The notes under the pieces are model-generated. The model was not told the DNA's origin. It made no database searches and saw only the letters and a list, made by a program, of their open reading frames with translations. 49,465 nucleotides of DNA. It comes from Candidatus Omnitrophota bacterium (GTDB taxonomy: Bacteria > Omnitrophota > Gorgyraeia > Zapsychrales > Fredricksoniimonadaceae). The DNA is taken from the NCBI GenBank assembly GCA_013285735.1, contig JABDGZ010000008.1:3372-52836 (forward strand), in the 5' to 3' direction. This document shows positions 6,790 through 19,600 of the stretch, piece after piece. Made by a program: the position numbers and the translations under genes. How positions within the stretch are numbered: the first letter of the stretch is position 1; every line of letters starts with the position of its first letter.

Positions 6790-9700
6790 GCTGAACATGG
6801 TACAGCCTTTCGTTGATAATTCTTGCGCACAGATTCAAACCAAATCTTGAATCGCTCCATATAAAGATAGATCACCGGAGTGGTGTAAAGAGTAAGCATT
6901 TGGCTAAAAATAAGTCCACCAATAATAGTAATACCCAACGGACGACGCAGTTCAGAACCCATGCCAGTACCAAAAGCCAGCGGGACTGCACCCAATATGG
7001 CGGACATGGTTGTCATCATAATGGGACGAAACCTTAGAAGGCAGGCTTCATAGATCGAATCATGAGAATTTTTTCCTTCACTGCGTTCAGCTTCCAGGGC
7101 AAAATCCACCATCATAATTCCATTCTTTTTGACGATACCGATCAACAGGATAACGCCGATCATAGCAATAATGCTCAATTCTGTTTGAAAAAGAAAAAGG
7201 GCCAGCATCGCCCCTACACCGGCAGATGGCAGTGTCGATAAAATAGTGATGGGATGGATATAGCTTTCATATAAAATACCAAGCACGATATAAACAGCCC
7301 CCAGCGCCGCCAGGATCAAAAGCGGCTGATTGCTCAAGGATGACTGAAACGCTTGGGCTGTTCCCTGAAAACTGCCATGGATGGTTGTTGGCAGGTAAAT
7401 ATTATTCATCGCTGAATTAACAGCCCCTACGGCGTCACCAAGCGGCACACCAAGCGGCAAATTAAATGAGTAGGTGATCGCCGGAAATTCGCCTTGATGG
7501 GCAACAGCTAAAGATGTGGTTGATATGGAATAATGACAAAACGCACTCAGAGGCACCAAGGTCCCACTCGATGACGCCACATAGATTTCTTTTAATGTTG
7601 CAGGACGCTGCCAAAATTGCGGAGCAACCTCCATCACCACATAGTATTGATTCAACTCTTTATAGGTCGTCGACACTTCCCGTTGGCCAAAGGCATCATA
7701 AAGAGTACTATCGATTTCCTGGGGAGTAACACCCAACCGTGATGCGGTGACGCGGTCAATCACCAGATTAGTTTGAAGCCCATTACTTTGCTTATCGCTA
7801 TTGACATCAGTTAATTGCGGTAACTTGCTTAAAGCAGCCTGTATTTTCGGTGACCATGTCTGCAAATCTTTGTAATTATCCGACATCACCGTATACTGGT
7901 ATTGAGCATTACTCATACGAGCACCCACCGTCAAATCCTGCACCGATGTTAGATACGCCGGAGCGCCGGGTACTGCCCCCAATTTCTTACGCAACCTGGC
8001 AATCACTTGCTCTGATGAAACCTTTCGTACATCCAAATCCTTTAGAGAAATAAACATCCGTGCCGTGTTTGTCCCCCCTGTGAACGCTGTCACCGCATCT
8101 ACCGCAGGATCTTTCTTAATAATATTAACGACAGCCCTTAATTTCTTTTCCATTGCCTGGAAAGATATATCCTGAGAGGCCTGTATATTCCCGCTTAAAC
8201 GACCTGTATCTTGCTGGGGGAAAAAACCCTTGGGAACAATGATAAACAACGTAATGCTGGTAGCAAGTACTGCCAGCATCAAGGTCAACATGATCCCCTG
8301 ATGCCGCAATGCCCATAATAAAGTTTTCTTATAAAACTGGTGCATCGCATTAAATACACCTTCACTGGCATTATACAATCGGCCATGTTTGTGTTCACTA
8401 CTCGGTTTAAGAAGCATCGCGCACATCATCGGTGTCGTCGTCAACGAGACCACCATGGAAATTAAAATTGCCACGGACAAGGTCAGAGCAAACTCACGGA
8501 ACAACCGGCCCAAAACCCCTCCCATCAACAGAATGGGGATAAAAACCGCAACCAGGGAAATACTAATCGACAGGATAGTAAATCCAATTTCCCCTGCCCC
8601 CTTCAAAGCGGCCTCCTTAGGCGGCATGCCTTTCTCAATATAACGTGTAATGTTTTCGACCACCACAATAGCATCGTCGACGACAAAACCCGTAGCAATG
8701 GTCAAGGCCATCAATGAAAGATTATCTATACTAAAATGTAGAAGGTACATAATCCCAAAGGTGCTGACAATGGATACGGGAACAACAATCCCCGGAATAA
8801 TGGTTGTGCGCAGATTACGAAGAAAAAGAAACACCACAAAAACAACCAACAATCCCGCGATGATAATAGTTTTCCGTGCCTCATTGACGGAAGCTCGGAT
8901 GGTAGGTGATCTGTCAAGAACAACCGTAAGACTGATGGCTGGAGTAATAGCTGCCTTCAATTGTGGAAGCAAGGCACGGATAGTATCCACTGTCTTGATG
9001 ACATTGGCTCCAGGTTGACGAAATATGATCACAGGAATGGACGGCTTTCCGTTAACAAGGCCCATTTGACGCAGATCAGCCACTGAATCCTGCACATCGC
9101 CTACATCAGACAAGCGTACGGGAGAACCATTTAAATAGGTAACGATAAGGGGTCGATAATCACGGGCGACATAGAGTTGATCATTAGTTTGAATTTCCCA
9201 AGTCTTGCTGCCGTTAAAAAACTGCCCTTTAGGCCGGTCTGCGTTGGTACTGCTGATGGCCGTGCGCACCGTATCCAAACCAATCCCGTACTTGTTTAAC
9301 GCCATGGGATTTAATTCTACCCTTACAGCACGCGATGCTCCCCCGCCTATGATGACCTGTCCAACACCATCCACCTGAGATAATTTTTGAGCAATAATAC
9401 TGTCTGCCACATCATAGATGTCAGCTTTAGTTAACGTGTCAGATTGCATGGATAAAATAAGGATCGGAGCTTCTGATGGGTTGACCTTACGGTAGGAAGG
9501 ATGAATGGGAAGATCTGCTGGTAAATAATCCTGTGCCGCGTTGATCGCAGCTTGAACATCACGCGCCGCCCCATTAATATCACGGCTTAAATCAAACTGT
9601 ACCGTAATACTGGTTTTTCCCAGGCTGCTGCTCGACGTCATTTCTGTAACGCCCGCGATATGGGCAAGCTGACGCTCCAGTGGTGTCGCGATGGAAGAAG

Positions 9701-9878
9701 CCATGGTCTCCGGGCTTGCCCCTGGTAGGGACGCTGAAACGCTGATGGTTGGAAAATCAATTTGTGGCAAGGTGGACACAGGTAAAAAACCAACAGCAAC
9801 CAAACCGGCAAGGACCAACCCCACCGTCAACAAAGTGGTCGCAATAGGTCTTTCAATAAATGGTGTTGATATACTCAT
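6786..9878 (-). CDS. RND efflux transporter subunit, MdtC-like
   Basis: Inner-membrane proton-driven exporter of 1030 residues, the full RND length. It starts [20 protein letters not shown] (TM1), followed by a porter domain, the TM4 proton-relay pair in [20 protein letters not shown], a second porter domain, and the TM10 lysine in [18 protein letters not shown]. These match the MdtB/MdtC subfamily rather than AcrB. It is clearly paralogous to the gene upstream (9875-12976), from which it begins with a four-base ATGA overlap. In E. coli MdtB and MdtC form a B2C heterotrimer, so the same is likely here; substrates there include bile salts and novobiocin, but substrates here cannot be read from sequence. 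Confidence 0.93.
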   Translation of the reverse strand: MSISTPFIERPIATTLLTVGLVLAGLVAVGFLPVSTLPQIDFPTISVSASLPGASPETMASSIATPLERQLAHIAGVTEMTSSSSLGKTSITVQFDLSRDINGAARDVQAAINAAQDYLPADLPIHPSYRKVNPSEAPILILSMQSDTLTKADIYDVADSIIAQKLSQVDGVGQVIIGGGASRAVRVELNPMALNKYGIGLDTVRTAISSTNADRPKGQFFNGSKTWEIQTNDQLYVARDYRPLIVTYLNGSPVRLSDVGDVQDSVADLRQMGLVNGKPSIPVIIFRQPGANVIKTVDTIRALLPQLKAAITPAISLTVVLDRSPTIRASVNEARKTIIIAGLLVVFVVFLFLRNLRTTIIPGIVVPVSIVSTFGIMYLLHFSIDNLSLMALTIATGFVVDDAIVVVENITRYIEKGMPPKEAALKGAGEIGFTILSISISLVAVFIPILLMGGVLGRLFREFALTLSVAILISMVVSLTTTPMMCAMLLKPSSEHKHGRLYNASEGVFNAMHQFYKKTLLWALRHQGIMLTLMLAVLATSITLFIIVPKGFFPQQDTGRLSGNIQASQDISFQAMEKKLRAVVNIIKKDPAVDAVTAFTGGTNTARMFISLKDLDVRKVSSEQVIARLRKKLGAVPGAPAYLTSVQDLTVGARMSNAQYQYTVMSDNYKDLQTWSPKIQAALSKLPQLTDVNSDKQSNGLQTNLVIDRVTASRLGVTPQEIDSTLYDAFGQREVSTTYKELNQYYVVMEVAPQFWQRPATLKEIYVASSSGTLVPLSAFCHYSISTTSLAVAHQGEFPAITYSFNLPLGVPLGDAVGAVNSAMNNIYLPTTIHGSFQGTAQAFQSSLSNQPLLILAALGAVYIVLGILYESYIHPITILSTLPSAGVGAMLALFLFQTELSIIAMIGVILLIGIVKKNGIMMVDFALEAERSEGKNSHDSIYEACLLRFRPIMMTTMSAILGAVPLAFGTGMGSELRRPLGITIIGGLIFSQMLTLYTTPVIYLYMERFKIWFESVRKNYQRKAVPCSA

Positions 9879-12800
9879 TTATTCCCTGTTCCTTGACTCC
9901 CGCTAGGTTGTAACCCCAAACGTTTGCCTACCCGATCAAACCACAGATAAATAACCGGAGTCGTATATAGCGTGAGTACTTGACTGAAAATAAGTCCACC
10001 GATAATAGTTATGCCCAATGGTTGTCTAAGTTCTGCCCCCATGCCTCCGCCAAAAGCCAAAGGCACGGCACCGAGCATCGCTGACATGGTTGTCATCATA
10101 ATCGGACGGAACCGCAAAAGACAGGCCTGATAAATAGCATCCGACGGTGTTTTCCCTTCCTGGCGTTCGGCTTCCAAGGCAAAGTCCACCATCATGATGC
10201 CGTTTTTCTTGACGATACCGATCAAAAGGATGATGCCGATCAAAGCAATCACGCTTAAATCCGTACGGAAAATCAACAGAGACAAGATGGCTCCGACACC
10301 TGCCGATGGCAAGGTAGAAAGAATAGTGAGCGGATGAATATAACTTTCATACAAAACACCCAACACAATATAGACCGTGATCAGGGCCGCCAGGATCAAG
10401 ATCGGCTCATTACTTAAAGACGATTGAAAAGCCTGCGCCGTGCCCTGGAATTGACCACTAATACTGCCAGGCAAACCCATATTTTGGGTGGTCGATTGAA
10501 TAGCCTTGACCGCGTCTCCCAGCGATACCCCAGGCGCCAGGTTAAATGATAAGGTCACCGCCGGAAATTGCCCCAAATGGCCGACAACCAAAGGCCCCGT
10601 CGTATTCGTCATTTTGGAAATCACGTCGAGCGGTACTTGCGCACTTCCAGAACCGCGCACATAAAGATTGTGCAATTTATTAGGATTCTTTCTAAAATCA
10701 GGCTTTACTTCGAGAATGACCCGGTATTGATTTAACTGGGTAAAAATCGTTGATACTATCCGCTGGCCATAAGCACTATAAAGAGTACTGTCAATCACCG
10801 ACGGTGTTACACCAAGCCTAGAGGCGGTCGCACGGTCAATCACCAACGAAGCCTGCAATCCCTTGGCCTGTTCATCGCTGCCGACATCGCGTAACTGCGG
10901 CAAAGCACTCAGGGCATCAACCACCTTGGGCGCCCAATCATTAAGCTCGTCGCCATTAGGGTCTTCCAAGGTGTACTGGTATTGGGTACGGCTGACCGTA
11001 TCATCAACCGTCAGATCCTGCACCGGCTGCATATATAACGTGATCCCTTTGACACTCTTTAAACTTTCCTGCAAACGCCGGATAAGGTCAGTAGCAGAAA
11101 TTCTACGTTCGTCGACAGGCTTGAGATTGATCAATATCCTGCCGCTGTTAAGAGTGGTATTAGTTCCGTCGACACCAATAAATGTTGAAAGGCTGTCAAC
11201 TGCGGGATCTTTCAGGATCACAGCAGCCAATTGCTGTTGGCGCTTTGCCATCGCCGGAAATGATATTGATTGAGGCGCTTCGGAAATGCCCTGAATAATG
11301 CCTGTATCTTGGATCGGAAAAAATCCTTTGGGGATAAAAACATACAACAGCACTGTAAAAATGAGCGTTCCCAAAGCCACCATCAAGGTCAGGCTCTGAT
11401 GCTTCAATACCCATTGCAGGGATTGACCATACTTTTCAATGGTACGATTGAAGATCTTTTCAGACGCATGATAAAACTTTCCTTGTTTTTCCGGTGGAAT
11501 ATGTTTCAATAATTTGGCGCACATCATCGGTGTTAAGGTCAAGGACACGATCGCTGAAATGACAATCGTCACGCCGAGAGTCACGGCAAACTCACGGAAC
11601 AAACGCCCCACCACATCTCCCATAAACAGCAACGGAATAAGTACCGCGATCAAAGAAATACTCAAAGACATGATGGTAAAAGCCACCTGCGCCGAACCTT
11701 TAAGAGCGGCTTCGTGGGGAGACATCCCCTGCTCAATATACCTGGAAATATTTTCAATCATGACAATCGCGTCATCCACCACAAAACCCGTTGCTATAGT
11801 CAACGCCATCAAGGACAAATTATTGAGGCTGAAGCCCAACAGATACATCGCTCCAAAAGTCCCCACTAATGATACGGGGACCGCAATACTGGGAATGATC
11901 GTCCCGGCCAAGGTACGCAAAAATAAAAAAATGACCATCACGACTAAAGCGACGGCTAAGGTGAGCTCAAACTCAACATCCCTGACTGAGGCACGGATGG
12001 TCGTGGTCCTGTCGGTCAATACTGAAACCTGTACAGAGGCAGGAAGGGAAGATTCCAACTGGGGCAACATTTTCTTGATGCTGTCAACAACTTGGATAAC
12101 ATTAAAGCCAGGCTGACGTTGGATGTTAATAATCACTGCCGGAGTTTTGTTCATCCAGGCTGCTTCTTTGGTATTTTCAACGTCATCAATGACATCGGCA
12201 ACATCAGTTAATAATACCGGAGCTCCATTTTGATAAGCAACTACCAATTTCCGGTAGTCTTTACTGGATTTAAGTTGATCATTAGCGTTAATGATAGAAG
12301 ATTGTCGGGGTCCGTCAAAACTACCCTTGGCCTGATTGACATTGGCGGCACCAATAGCCGTACGCAAATCTTCCACGGTCAGCCCGTAAGAAGCTAATGC
12401 CGTCGGGTTAGCCTGGACCCTCACAGCTGGTCTTTGCCCGCCGCTGATACTGACAAGACCTACCCCTGACAGCTGGGAAATTTTCTGGGCCAAACGGCTG
12501 TCAGCCAAATCCTCAACCTGGGGTAAAGGCATGATATTTGAAGTCAAGGCCAAGGTCAGAATCGGCGCGTCAGCCGGGTTTACTTTACTATAAACTGGAG
12601 GATTGGCCAGGTCTGCCGGTAATAAATTAGCCCCCGCATTGATAGCAGCCTGTACTTCCTGTTCGGCGATATCAATATCCAGGCTTAAACTAAATTGTAG
12701 TGTGATGACTGAAGATCCGCCAGAAGAGGTGGAGCGCATCTGTTGCAAACCCGGCATTTGCCCGAATTGGCGTTCCAGAGGAGCAGTAATGGCGGTGGAC

Positions 12801-12976
12801 ATGACATCAGGACTGGCCCCAGGGTAAAAAGTAACTACTTGAATGACAGGATAGTCAACCTGAGGTAAAGCGGAGATAGGAAGTTGAAAATAAGCAACAC
12901 CACCGGCGAGAAGAATGGCCACCATCAATAAGACGGTTGCCACCGGCCGCATAATAAATATGCGGGAGGGGTTCAT
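9875..12976 (-). CDS. RND efflux transporter subunit, MdtB-like
   Basis: 1033-residue RND protein beginning [20 protein letters not shown] (TM1), with the [19 protein letters not shown] relay motif in TM4 and [20 protein letters not shown] in TM10. MdtB typically starts with the FIxRPVATxLLM block seen here. It is the first of two adjacent RND genes and partners the membrane-fusion protein upstream (overlap ATGA at 12973-12976) and the MdtC-like subunit downstream. All proton-relay residues appear present, so there is no sign that either copy is inactive. The assignment as MdtB versus MdtC rests on order and N-terminus, so treat those labels as approximate. Confidence 0.92.
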   Translation of the reverse strand: MNPSRIFIMRPVATVLLMVAILLAGGVAYFQLPISALPQVDYPVIQVVTFYPGASPDVMSTAITAPLERQFGQMPGLQQMRSTSSGGSSVITLQFSLSLDIDIAEQEVQAAINAGANLLPADLANPPVYSKVNPADAPILTLALTSNIMPLPQVEDLADSRLAQKISQLSGVGLVSISGGQRPAVRVQANPTALASYGLTVEDLRTAIGAANVNQAKGSFDGPRQSSIINANDQLKSSKDYRKLVVAYQNGAPVLLTDVADVIDDVENTKEAAWMNKTPAVIINIQRQPGFNVIQVVDSIKKMLPQLESSLPASVQVSVLTDRTTTIRASVRDVEFELTLAVALVVMVIFLFLRTLAGTIIPSIAVPVSLVGTFGAMYLLGFSLNNLSLMALTIATGFVVDDAIVMIENISRYIEQGMSPHEAALKGSAQVAFTIMSLSISLIAVLIPLLFMGDVVGRLFREFAVTLGVTIVISAIVSLTLTPMMCAKLLKHIPPEKQGKFYHASEKIFNRTIEKYGQSLQWVLKHQSLTLMVALGTLIFTVLLYVFIPKGFFPIQDTGIIQGISEAPQSISFPAMAKRQQQLAAVILKDPAVDSLSTFIGVDGTNTTLNSGRILINLKPVDERRISATDLIRRLQESLKSVKGITLYMQPVQDLTVDDTVSRTQYQYTLEDPNGDELNDWAPKVVDALSALPQLRDVGSDEQAKGLQASLVIDRATASRLGVTPSVIDSTLYSAYGQRIVSTIFTQLNQYRVILEVKPDFRKNPNKLHNLYVRGSGSAQVPLDVISKMTNTTGPLVVGHLGQFPAVTLSFNLAPGVSLGDAVKAIQSTTQNMGLPGSISGQFQGTAQAFQSSLSNEPILILAALITVYIVLGVLYESYIHPLTILSTLPSAGVGAILSLLIFRTDLSVIALIGIILLIGIVKKNGIMMVDFALEAERQEGKTPSDAIYQACLLRFRPIMMTTMSAMLGAVPLAFGGGMGAELRQPLGITIIGGLIFSQVLTLYTTPVIYLWFDRVGKRLGLQPSGSQGTGNK

Positions 12977-14193
12977 GCACCATCTCCAGGAGTTGATGTT
13001 CCTGAAGAAGGACTTTTATGTTTATGGGCAGAGGCCACTTTAACCTTGCTGCCCTCTTTTAATTTATCAGCTCCTTCAACCACCACCACCTCACCCGCTG
13101 ACAATCCGTCCTGAATAGCTATGTTATCTTCTTGGGTTGCACCAGGGGTAACTTCGCTCACCGTCACGGTATTATCTGCTTTGACAACAAAAACAAAACT
13201 ACCTTGAGGGCCTTGTTGTATCGCAGCCACCGGTACGATCACAGCACCTTTGTCGACATCGACGAGCAGATGAATATTAACAAACTGATTGGGAAACAAA
13301 GCATCATCTTTATTATCAAAAATCGCTTTCAGCTTGACTGTACCCGTAGTTGGATCAATCTGGCTGTCAACAGCAAGCAAATACCCCGTCGCTATTTTCT
13401 TTGTTTCTTCACGATTATAGGCTTCCGCGACTAATTTCTCTCCCGCTTGATATTTACTAAGCACTTGCGGAAGATTATCCTCGGGAATAGCAAAAACAAC
13501 GGTGATAGGCTGCAGTTTGGTAATGACGGCCAAACCAGTAGTATCGCTGGGGGTCACCATATTACCGGCATCTTCCAGACGTAATCCGATTTGTCCGCTG
13601 ATGGGCGCTGTGACATGAGCATAGATCAATTGCAGTTTAGCATTATCTACTTGGGCCCCATCAACCTTAACTGTCCCTTCATACTGATGGACTAAAGCAC
13701 CCTGGGTATCCAACTGTTGTTTGGGTATGGAATCCTGAGAGAATAAAACCTGGTAACGCGCCAAGTCTAATTTGGCATCATCCAGTAAAGCTTGATCATG
13801 GGCTAATTGTCCCTGGGCCTGGGCCAATTGTATTTCAAAGGGGCGGGTGTCAATTAACGCTAGTAAGTCACCTTGCTTGACAAGCTGTCCTTCATTAAAG
13901 AACACCTTCATTATTTGCCCACCAACGAGGTATTTGACAGTGACTGTATTAAGGGGAGTGACAGACCCTAGCCCATTAAGATAAATATTAATATCACCAA
14001 TCTTTGCCGTCGCTGTCACAATAGGCGAATCACTGGGGGCACGCCCACCTTTACCATGCTTGCCCGTTTGAGATGAGTCGGTAGATGCCTGAGGTCTGGG
14101 CCAAAACTTATAAGCAACAAAAGCAACCAAACAAAGAATAATCAAAAACCATATCCAACGAGAGGAATGCTTCTTAGACAATTTATTCTCCAA
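12973..14193 (-). CDS. RND membrane-fusion (adaptor) protein, MdtA-like
   Basis: Periplasmic adaptor linking the RND pump to the outer-membrane factor. The 406-residue protein has an N-terminal membrane anchor ([19 protein letters not shown]) without a lipobox, a lipoyl/barrel-sandwich half ([30 protein letters not shown]), a coiled-coil hairpin, the second half ([17 protein letters not shown]) and beta-barrel plus membrane-proximal domains ([19 protein letters not shown]). It starts with TTG at 14193: there is no nearby ATG, and GGAGG lies six bases upstream, within the Gly codons that end the preceding Spy-like gene. Three bases separate the two genes. Confidence 0.92.
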   Translation of the reverse strand: MENKLSKKHSSRWIWFLIILCLVAFVAYKFWPRPQASTDSSQTGKHGKGGRAPSDSPIVTATAKIGDINIYLNGLGSVTPLNTVTVKYLVGGQIMKVFFNEGQLVKQGDLLALIDTRPFEIQLAQAQGQLAHDQALLDDAKLDLARYQVLFSQDSIPKQQLDTQGALVHQYEGTVKVDGAQVDNAKLQLIYAHVTAPISGQIGLRLEDAGNMVTPSDTTGLAVITKLQPITVVFAIPEDNLPQVLSKYQAGEKLVAEAYNREETKKIATGYLLAVDSQIDPTTGTVKLKAIFDNKDDALFPNQFVNIHLLVDVDKGAVIVPVAAIQQGPQGSFVFVVKADNTVTVSEVTPGATQEDNIAIQDGLSAGEVVVVEGADKLKEGSKVKVASAHKHKSPSSGTSTPGDGA

Positions 14194-14195
14194 AT

Positions 14196-14618
14196 CTAAC
14201 CTCCGCCGCCATTACTACTGCCTTCTGTACCTCCTGAGCCACCACCTTCACCTGTGCCGTTATCGCTGCTTGGCCTATGCCGCATCTGCTTCTGCATTTC
14301 TTTCCATTGACTCATTTGATCTGCACTAAGCACTTGGGACAATTCTTGCCCCTCATCTTCTCTCAACTGTTTCATTTGACTGCGCATGCTGTCGCGATCG
14401 GCAGTCCCGTCTTCCATATTTTGCCGAAGCTCTTCACGCTTGGAAGAATACTTTTCAATGATAGGTGTAATAGCCGTGACTTGATCCTGGGTCAAATTTA
14501 ATTTGGATTGCATCTTCGCGACAATATCATCAGCGCTCGGCGACTGGTCTTGCGCCAAAACAGGCAATGTTGATAAACTCAACATCATCAGGCAAGCCCA
14601 GATCATCTTCATACCCAT
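14196..14618 (-). CDS. Spy/CpxP-like periplasmic protein 2
   Basis: A 140-residue protein with signal peptide ([22 protein letters not shown], cleavage before QDQ), a helical core with LTxxQ-like motifs ([11 protein letters not shown] and [12 protein letters not shown]) and a Gly/Ser-rich tail ending in GGGG. It is a paralogue of the protein at 3686-4099. The reading frame is open further upstream, into the end of the preceding spy gene, but ATG 14618 has GGAGAA eight bases upstream and begins the signal peptide. It lies between the two efflux systems, directly upstream of mdtA. Spy-family proteins bind unfolded proteins or metals in the periplasm and some act as stress sensors. Confidence 0.82.
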   Translation of the reverse strand: MGMKMIWACLMMLSLSTLPVLAQDQSPSADDIVAKMQSKLNLTQDQVTAITPIIEKYSSKREELRQNMEDGTADRDSMRSQMKQLREDEGQELSQVLSADQMSQWKEMQKQMRHRPSSDNGTGEGGGSGGTEGSSNGGGG

Positions 14619-14658
14619 ATTATATTCTCCATTCTTAAATAATGATGATGATTTCAAT

Positions 14659-15210
14659 TTATTTTTCATCTTCTTCGTGTTCTTTATTGCCCCAATGCTT
14701 ATGACCATCTCCTTCTTTACCACACCCGTCCTTATGACCAAACCTACGATGCCCTTGCTTCATCAAATCTTCTGCTTTTTCCAGAGCCATGTACCCTGCG
14801 AATTGCTCAGGGGTCAGGAGCTTCTTGATATCCAAAATAAAACTTAAATGATTGTCAACCATCTGGGATTGAATAGCTTTTAGCTGAGCTTGAAGATCAT
14901 TGATCTTGGACATATCCGCTGTACTTTTGACAATTTCTGCTTCAAACGCTTCCCTATTAGCCTTCATCTGTTCAAAAATGCCTTTCTTGGCATCTCTTTG
15001 TTTTTGTTTAATATCCTTCAACTGCTTTGCTTGGTCTTCGCTCAGGTTAAGAATTTTGACCATCATATGTTCCTCGTGGGCCTGATGCCAATTACCTTCT
15101 TGAGGAGAAGCAACGGGAACAACTGCATTATCTGCCCAAACCAATCTTGGCGCAATCAACAACGCTGCTGTTGCCATCATTAAACCTAAAATCTTTGTCT
15201 TTGCTAACAT
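14659..15210 (-). CDS. Spy/CpxP-family periplasmic protein with His-rich tail
   Basis: A 183-residue protein with signal peptide (MLAKTKILGLMMATAALLIAPRLVWA) and a helical, charged core with two family-type motifs, LNLSEDQAKQLKDIK and LTPEQFAGYM. The C-terminal ~25 residues are rich in His, Lys, Gly and acidic residues, with one Cys (GHRRFGHKDGCGKEGDGHKHWG), suggesting metal binding as in ZraP/CnrX-type relatives. GGGGG lies seven bases before ATG 15210. It follows the AcrB-type pump genes after an 85-base gap and precedes the second Spy-like gene, so it probably shares their transcript and envelope-stress role. Confidence 0.85.
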   Translation of the reverse strand: MLAKTKILGLMMATAALLIAPRLVWADNAVVPVASPQEGNWHQAHEEHMMVKILNLSEDQAKQLKDIKQKQRDAKKGIFEQMKANREAFEAEIVKSTADMSKINDLQAQLKAIQSQMVDNHLSFILDIKKLLTPEQFAGYMALEKAEDLMKQGHRRFGHKDGCGKEGDGHKHWGNKEHEEDEK

Positions 15211-15295
15211 ATAAACCCCCTGTTTTTTTGTTCATTGCCTTTTTTGTTCTTCACTTACTTAGACAATAAACAACGTAAAAAAGTTTCACATTTCT

Positions 15296-16684
15296 TTATG
15301 AAGACCATCCGCCACCGAGGGCTTTATAAAGAGAAATAAGATTGGTCAGACGATCAACGCTCACCTGAATGAGATTTTCCTGTGCGCTATACAGGTCCTG
15401 CTGGGCTAAAAGGAGGGTCAGATAACTGTCAATGCCATTATGATACCGGGCGCCTTCTAAATCATACCGCGCCTGCTGAGCATTAACTAAATCCCGCTGG
15501 GCCTTGATTTGTTCATTTAACGTGTCACGGGCCACCATCGCATCGGAAACTTCACTGAAGGCAACTTGAATGGCCTTTTCATATTGGGCAATGGCAATCC
15601 GTTTGGCTACCTCGGCAGCATTTAAATTGGCAAAATTAGTACTTTGATTAAAAAGCGGCAAAGAAATTTGCGGAGAAAAACTCCAAACTTGAGACCCGGA
15701 AGTAAATAGTTTAGTTAATTTTACAGTAGCTGTCCCGTCAGAGGCAGTTAAAGTGAGACTAGGGAAAAATGCCGCTCGCACAGCACCTATATTAGCGTTA
15801 GCTGCTTTGAGTTGATGCTCAGCTTCCAAAATATCCGGACGACGCTCAAGTAGATCTGAAGAAAGACCCACGGGTAAATCTTCTATTAATTGTTGACTCG
15901 CAAGGGGCATCCCAGCTAAAAAATCGGAAGGTATAGGCTGGCCGATCAAAAGAACCAAAGCATCTTCGGCCTGAGCACGTTGACGTTCATCATTGGCAAT
16001 AGCAACTTTAACTGTTTGGACTTGGGTTTGGGCCAAACGTAAATCTAATGCAGAGGCATTTCCCAATTGATAACTTTTATCAATTAAATCATAATACGAC
16101 TCAACCGATTTAAGCGTCTGTTCTGATAAATCCAATTGTTCATCCAAGGCACACACCGTCAAATATTGAACCGCTACTTCTGCCACTAAGGTAATTCGAG
16201 CAGCGCGAAAGGCTTCTTCTGTCGCCAAATATTGTTCCAAGACCTGAGCCTTAAGGCTGCGGATATTCCCAAACAAATCAACTTCATAAGACGTGTTTAC
16301 ACTGGCCCCATAATTACGTAAATTGGCATAGTCATTATTAGTGAGCAATTCACGTTCACGGACACCAGAAGCATTGATTGCAAAACTCGGCAAAAAAGCA
16401 TACTGCACAATACGGTATTGGTCGCGGATCTGCTGTACATTTAAAAGGGCCACCCGGTAATCACGGTTATTATTTAAAGCCAGCTCAATAAGTTTCTGCA
16501 AACGCGGATCTTTAAAAAACTCCTGCCAGCCGATATCAGAAGCCATTGTCTTACCCGACGGAGTTTTGGAATTGGTGTAAGGAAATTGGGCCGGTACAGG
16601 TAAAGCTGGGCGGGTATAATGAGGAATCAAGGTGCATCCTGTTAATCCCAAACTCAAAATTATAGAAAAAATGAATTTATTCAT
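15296..16684 (-). CDS. NodT-family outer-membrane factor of the AcrAB-type pump
   Basis: TolC-fold outer-membrane channel, 462 residues. Signal peptide with lipobox (MNKFIFSIILSLGLTGCTLIP), then blocks typical of OprM/NodT proteins: DIGWQEFFKDPRLQKLIELAL, EVDLFGNIRS, LLIGQPIPSDF, LPVGLSSDLLERRPDILEAE, ANANIGAVRAAFFPSLTLTA and a C-terminal LGGGW. It starts inside the end of the AcrB-type gene (ATGA overlap 16681-16684), so pump and channel are co-translated. It is not especially close to the other OMF (5356-6789) and lacks that protein's Gly/Ser insertion. Confidence 0.94.
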   Translation of the reverse strand: MNKFIFSIILSLGLTGCTLIPHYTRPALPVPAQFPYTNSKTPSGKTMASDIGWQEFFKDPRLQKLIELALNNNRDYRVALLNVQQIRDQYRIVQYAFLPSFAINASGVRERELLTNNDYANLRNYGASVNTSYEVDLFGNIRSLKAQVLEQYLATEEAFRAARITLVAEVAVQYLTVCALDEQLDLSEQTLKSVESYYDLIDKSYQLGNASALDLRLAQTQVQTVKVAIANDERQRAQAEDALVLLIGQPIPSDFLAGMPLASQQLIEDLPVGLSSDLLERRPDILEAEHQLKAANANIGAVRAAFFPSLTLTASDGTATVKLTKLFTSGSQVWSFSPQISLPLFNQSTNFANLNAAEVAKRIAIAQYEKAIQVAFSEVSDAMVARDTLNEQIKAQRDLVNAQQARYDLEGARYHNGIDSYLTLLLAQQDLYSAQENLIQVSVDRLTNLISLYKALGGGWSS

Positions 16685-19600
16685 TTTGGTTTCTCTGTTG
16701 TCTTTGGCATAAAAACGCGCCGCACAGCGACATAAAATACGGGTACCATGAAAATAGCTAAAACGGTAGCTGTAAACATCCCGCCCGCGACACCTGTGCC
16801 AATGGCATGCTGGCTAGCAGAACCAGCACCTGTGCTTAACGCCAGCGGTGTCACTCCTAAAATAAAGGCGAACGAAGTCATCAAGATAGGACGAAGACGC
16901 AAATGCACCGCCTCAAGGGTCGCCTCGACTAATCCTTTACCTTCCTTTTGGAGGTCTTTGGCAAATTCGACGATCAAGATGGCATTCTTCGTCGAAAGGC
17001 CAATAATAGCCAAAAGGCCTACTTTAAAATAAATATCATTGGGCAGACCACGCATCGAGGCAGCTAACAATGATCCAATCACCCCCAAAGGTACAACCAG
17101 AATGACGGCAAAAGGAATTGACCAGCTTTCATAAAGGGCAGCCAGGGCCAAAAACACGACGATGATAGACAACGTAAAGAGCGCCGGGGCCTGGGCACCT
17201 GCCAGGCGTTCTTCATAGGACTGACCTGTCCATTCAAAACCGATCCCTGAAGGCAATTGCTTGATTAGCTCTTCCATGGCTTTCATAGCATCACCAGTAC
17301 TTTTACCGGGAGGTGCTGCACCGACAATCTCCACGGCTGGAAAACCGTTATAACGCTGCAATTGCGGGGAGCCATAGGTCCATTGGGTTGATACCAAACT
17401 GGACATGGACACCATCTGACCTTGACTGTTGCGTACAAATACCTTGTTGATGTCCGAAGGTAACATGCGAAAAGGCGCATCCAACTCGATAATCACCCTT
17501 TGCACGCGATTGCCATGCACAAAATTATTCACATAAAAAGAACCAAAGTAAGCTTGCAAGGCGGTATTAAGATCTGTTAAGGACACGCCTAAGGCGCTTG
17601 TCTTAGCTTTGTCGACGATGATTTTTAATTGCGCCGCATCTTCCAGGCCCTGCATGCGCACGCCCATGAGACTAGGGTCCTTGGCCGCCAAGCCCATCAA
17701 TTGATCACGCGCCGCCATGAGCTTATCATGGCCTAAACTGGCCTGGTCTTCCAATTGCAAATCAAAACCTGAAGAAACACCTAATTCCGGGATAGGCGGC
17801 AGGTTAACAGGAAAAATGATGGCGTCCCTGATCTGGGAAAAAGCACCAAAGGCCCGACGGATAATGGCCGGCGCCTTGTGCTCATCGCCTGGACGCTGGT
17901 CCCAGTCTTTAAGACGAATGAATGACAATGCCGAATTTTGCCCGCGGCCGTTGAAGCTAAAACCTGCCACCGTGATGATCTTATCCACCTCAGGCTGGGC
18001 CATGAAATATTTCTCTACCTTCTTTAATACCGCCAAGGTCCTCTCCTGAGTTGCCCCAACGGGCAATTGGATATTGGTGATAAAATATCCCTGGTCTTCT
18101 TCAGGCAAAAATGAGGTGGGCATACGCATATAAAAAATGGCCACGGCCGCGATGATGAAAAAATAAACTATAAAGTAGCGTCCGGTGGTTTGCAGCATGC
18201 GGCCTACCATGCTTTGATATTTATTGCGGCCAGACTCGAAGCCCCGATTAAAAGCACCGAAAAACCCTTTTTTCCCATCATGCTGCCCCTTGTTCACTGG
18301 TTTTAAAATAAGGGCACAAAGTGCTGGCGTTAACGACATGGCTAAAAAGATGGAAAAGAGCATCGAGGCTACCAGGGAGAGAGAAAATTGCTTATAGATG
18401 GCACCAACTGACCCGCTAAAAAACGCCATGGGAATAAATACCGCAGTTAACACCAGGGAAATACCAATCAAAGCACCTGTGATCTGTTCCATGGCCTTGT
18501 AAGCAGCTTGCTTAGGTGTTAGGCCTTCATCACGCATCAGGCGCTCAACGTTTTCCACCACCACAATGGCATCATCGACGAGAATACCAATAGCCAAGAC
18601 CATGCCAAAAAGGGTCAACACATTGATGGAAAAACCAAAGGCTTTCATCACTGTAAAGGTGCCCATCAAGGCCACAGGCACAACAGTGGTTGGGATGATG
18701 GTGGTGCGCATGCTTTGCAAAAATAAATACATGACGCAAAACACCAGGAAGATGGCAATCAGCAGGGTCTTGATGACTTCCTGCACGGAAATCCGTACAA
18801 AACGCGATTGGTCTAAAGGATAATCGACCTTCACCCCAGGTGGGAAAAACTTGGATAACTGTGTCACCTTAGCATGCACCGCATCCGCCGTGGCAATCGC
18901 ATTGGCTTCGGGCGACAATTTGATGGCCACCGCAGCCGACGGGTAACCATTGGTGCGGGCACGGGTAGAATAATCCAGACCACCGAGAGAAGTTCTAGCC
19001 ACATCGCGCAAATACACCCTGGAGCCATCGGGATTGACCCGCAAAATAATATTGTCAAATTCCTCCGGCGTACGCAAGGTGCTTTGGCCTTGCAAACTGA
19101 CATTAAGCTCCTGGCCCTTGACAAAGGGACGGTCGCCTAATTGGCCTAAGGGAAGTTGCACGTTCTGGTTGCTAATGGCATTGATGATATCATCAACGGT
19201 CAAATTATACGCATAGAGCTTCTGGGGATTCATCCAGATACGCATGGCATTTTCCGTGCCAAACATATTGGCCTCACCCACCCCGGAAACCCGACGGATA
19301 GGATCAAGCACGCTTGAGGCAATGTAATTGCCTAAGGAAATCTCATCCATACTGCCATTGGGTGTGGACAATGTAAAAAACATCAGATAATTGCGCGTGG
19401 ATTTAGTGACAGTGACCCCTGCCTGCTGAACTAACAGGGGCAAACTAGGAATGGCCAATTGCAATTTATTTTGCACCTGCACTTGGGCGACATCTGGATT
19501 GGTGCCTGGCTCAAAATAAATCATGATCTGCGACTGGCCAATGGAATTACTAGTGGAAGCCATATAAAGCAGATTATCAATACCACTTATCTGCTGCTCG

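Noticed and set aside
14619-14741. N-terminal extension of the second Spy-like protein
   Set aside because: It would hide the signal peptide internally and run into the preceding gene; ATG 14618 has a ribosome binding site.
15211-15295. Terminator or promoter in the 85-base gap between the OMF and spy genes
   Set aside because: The gap has AT-rich and A-run sequence but no stable hairpin and no convincing -35/-10 pair, so nothing is called there.
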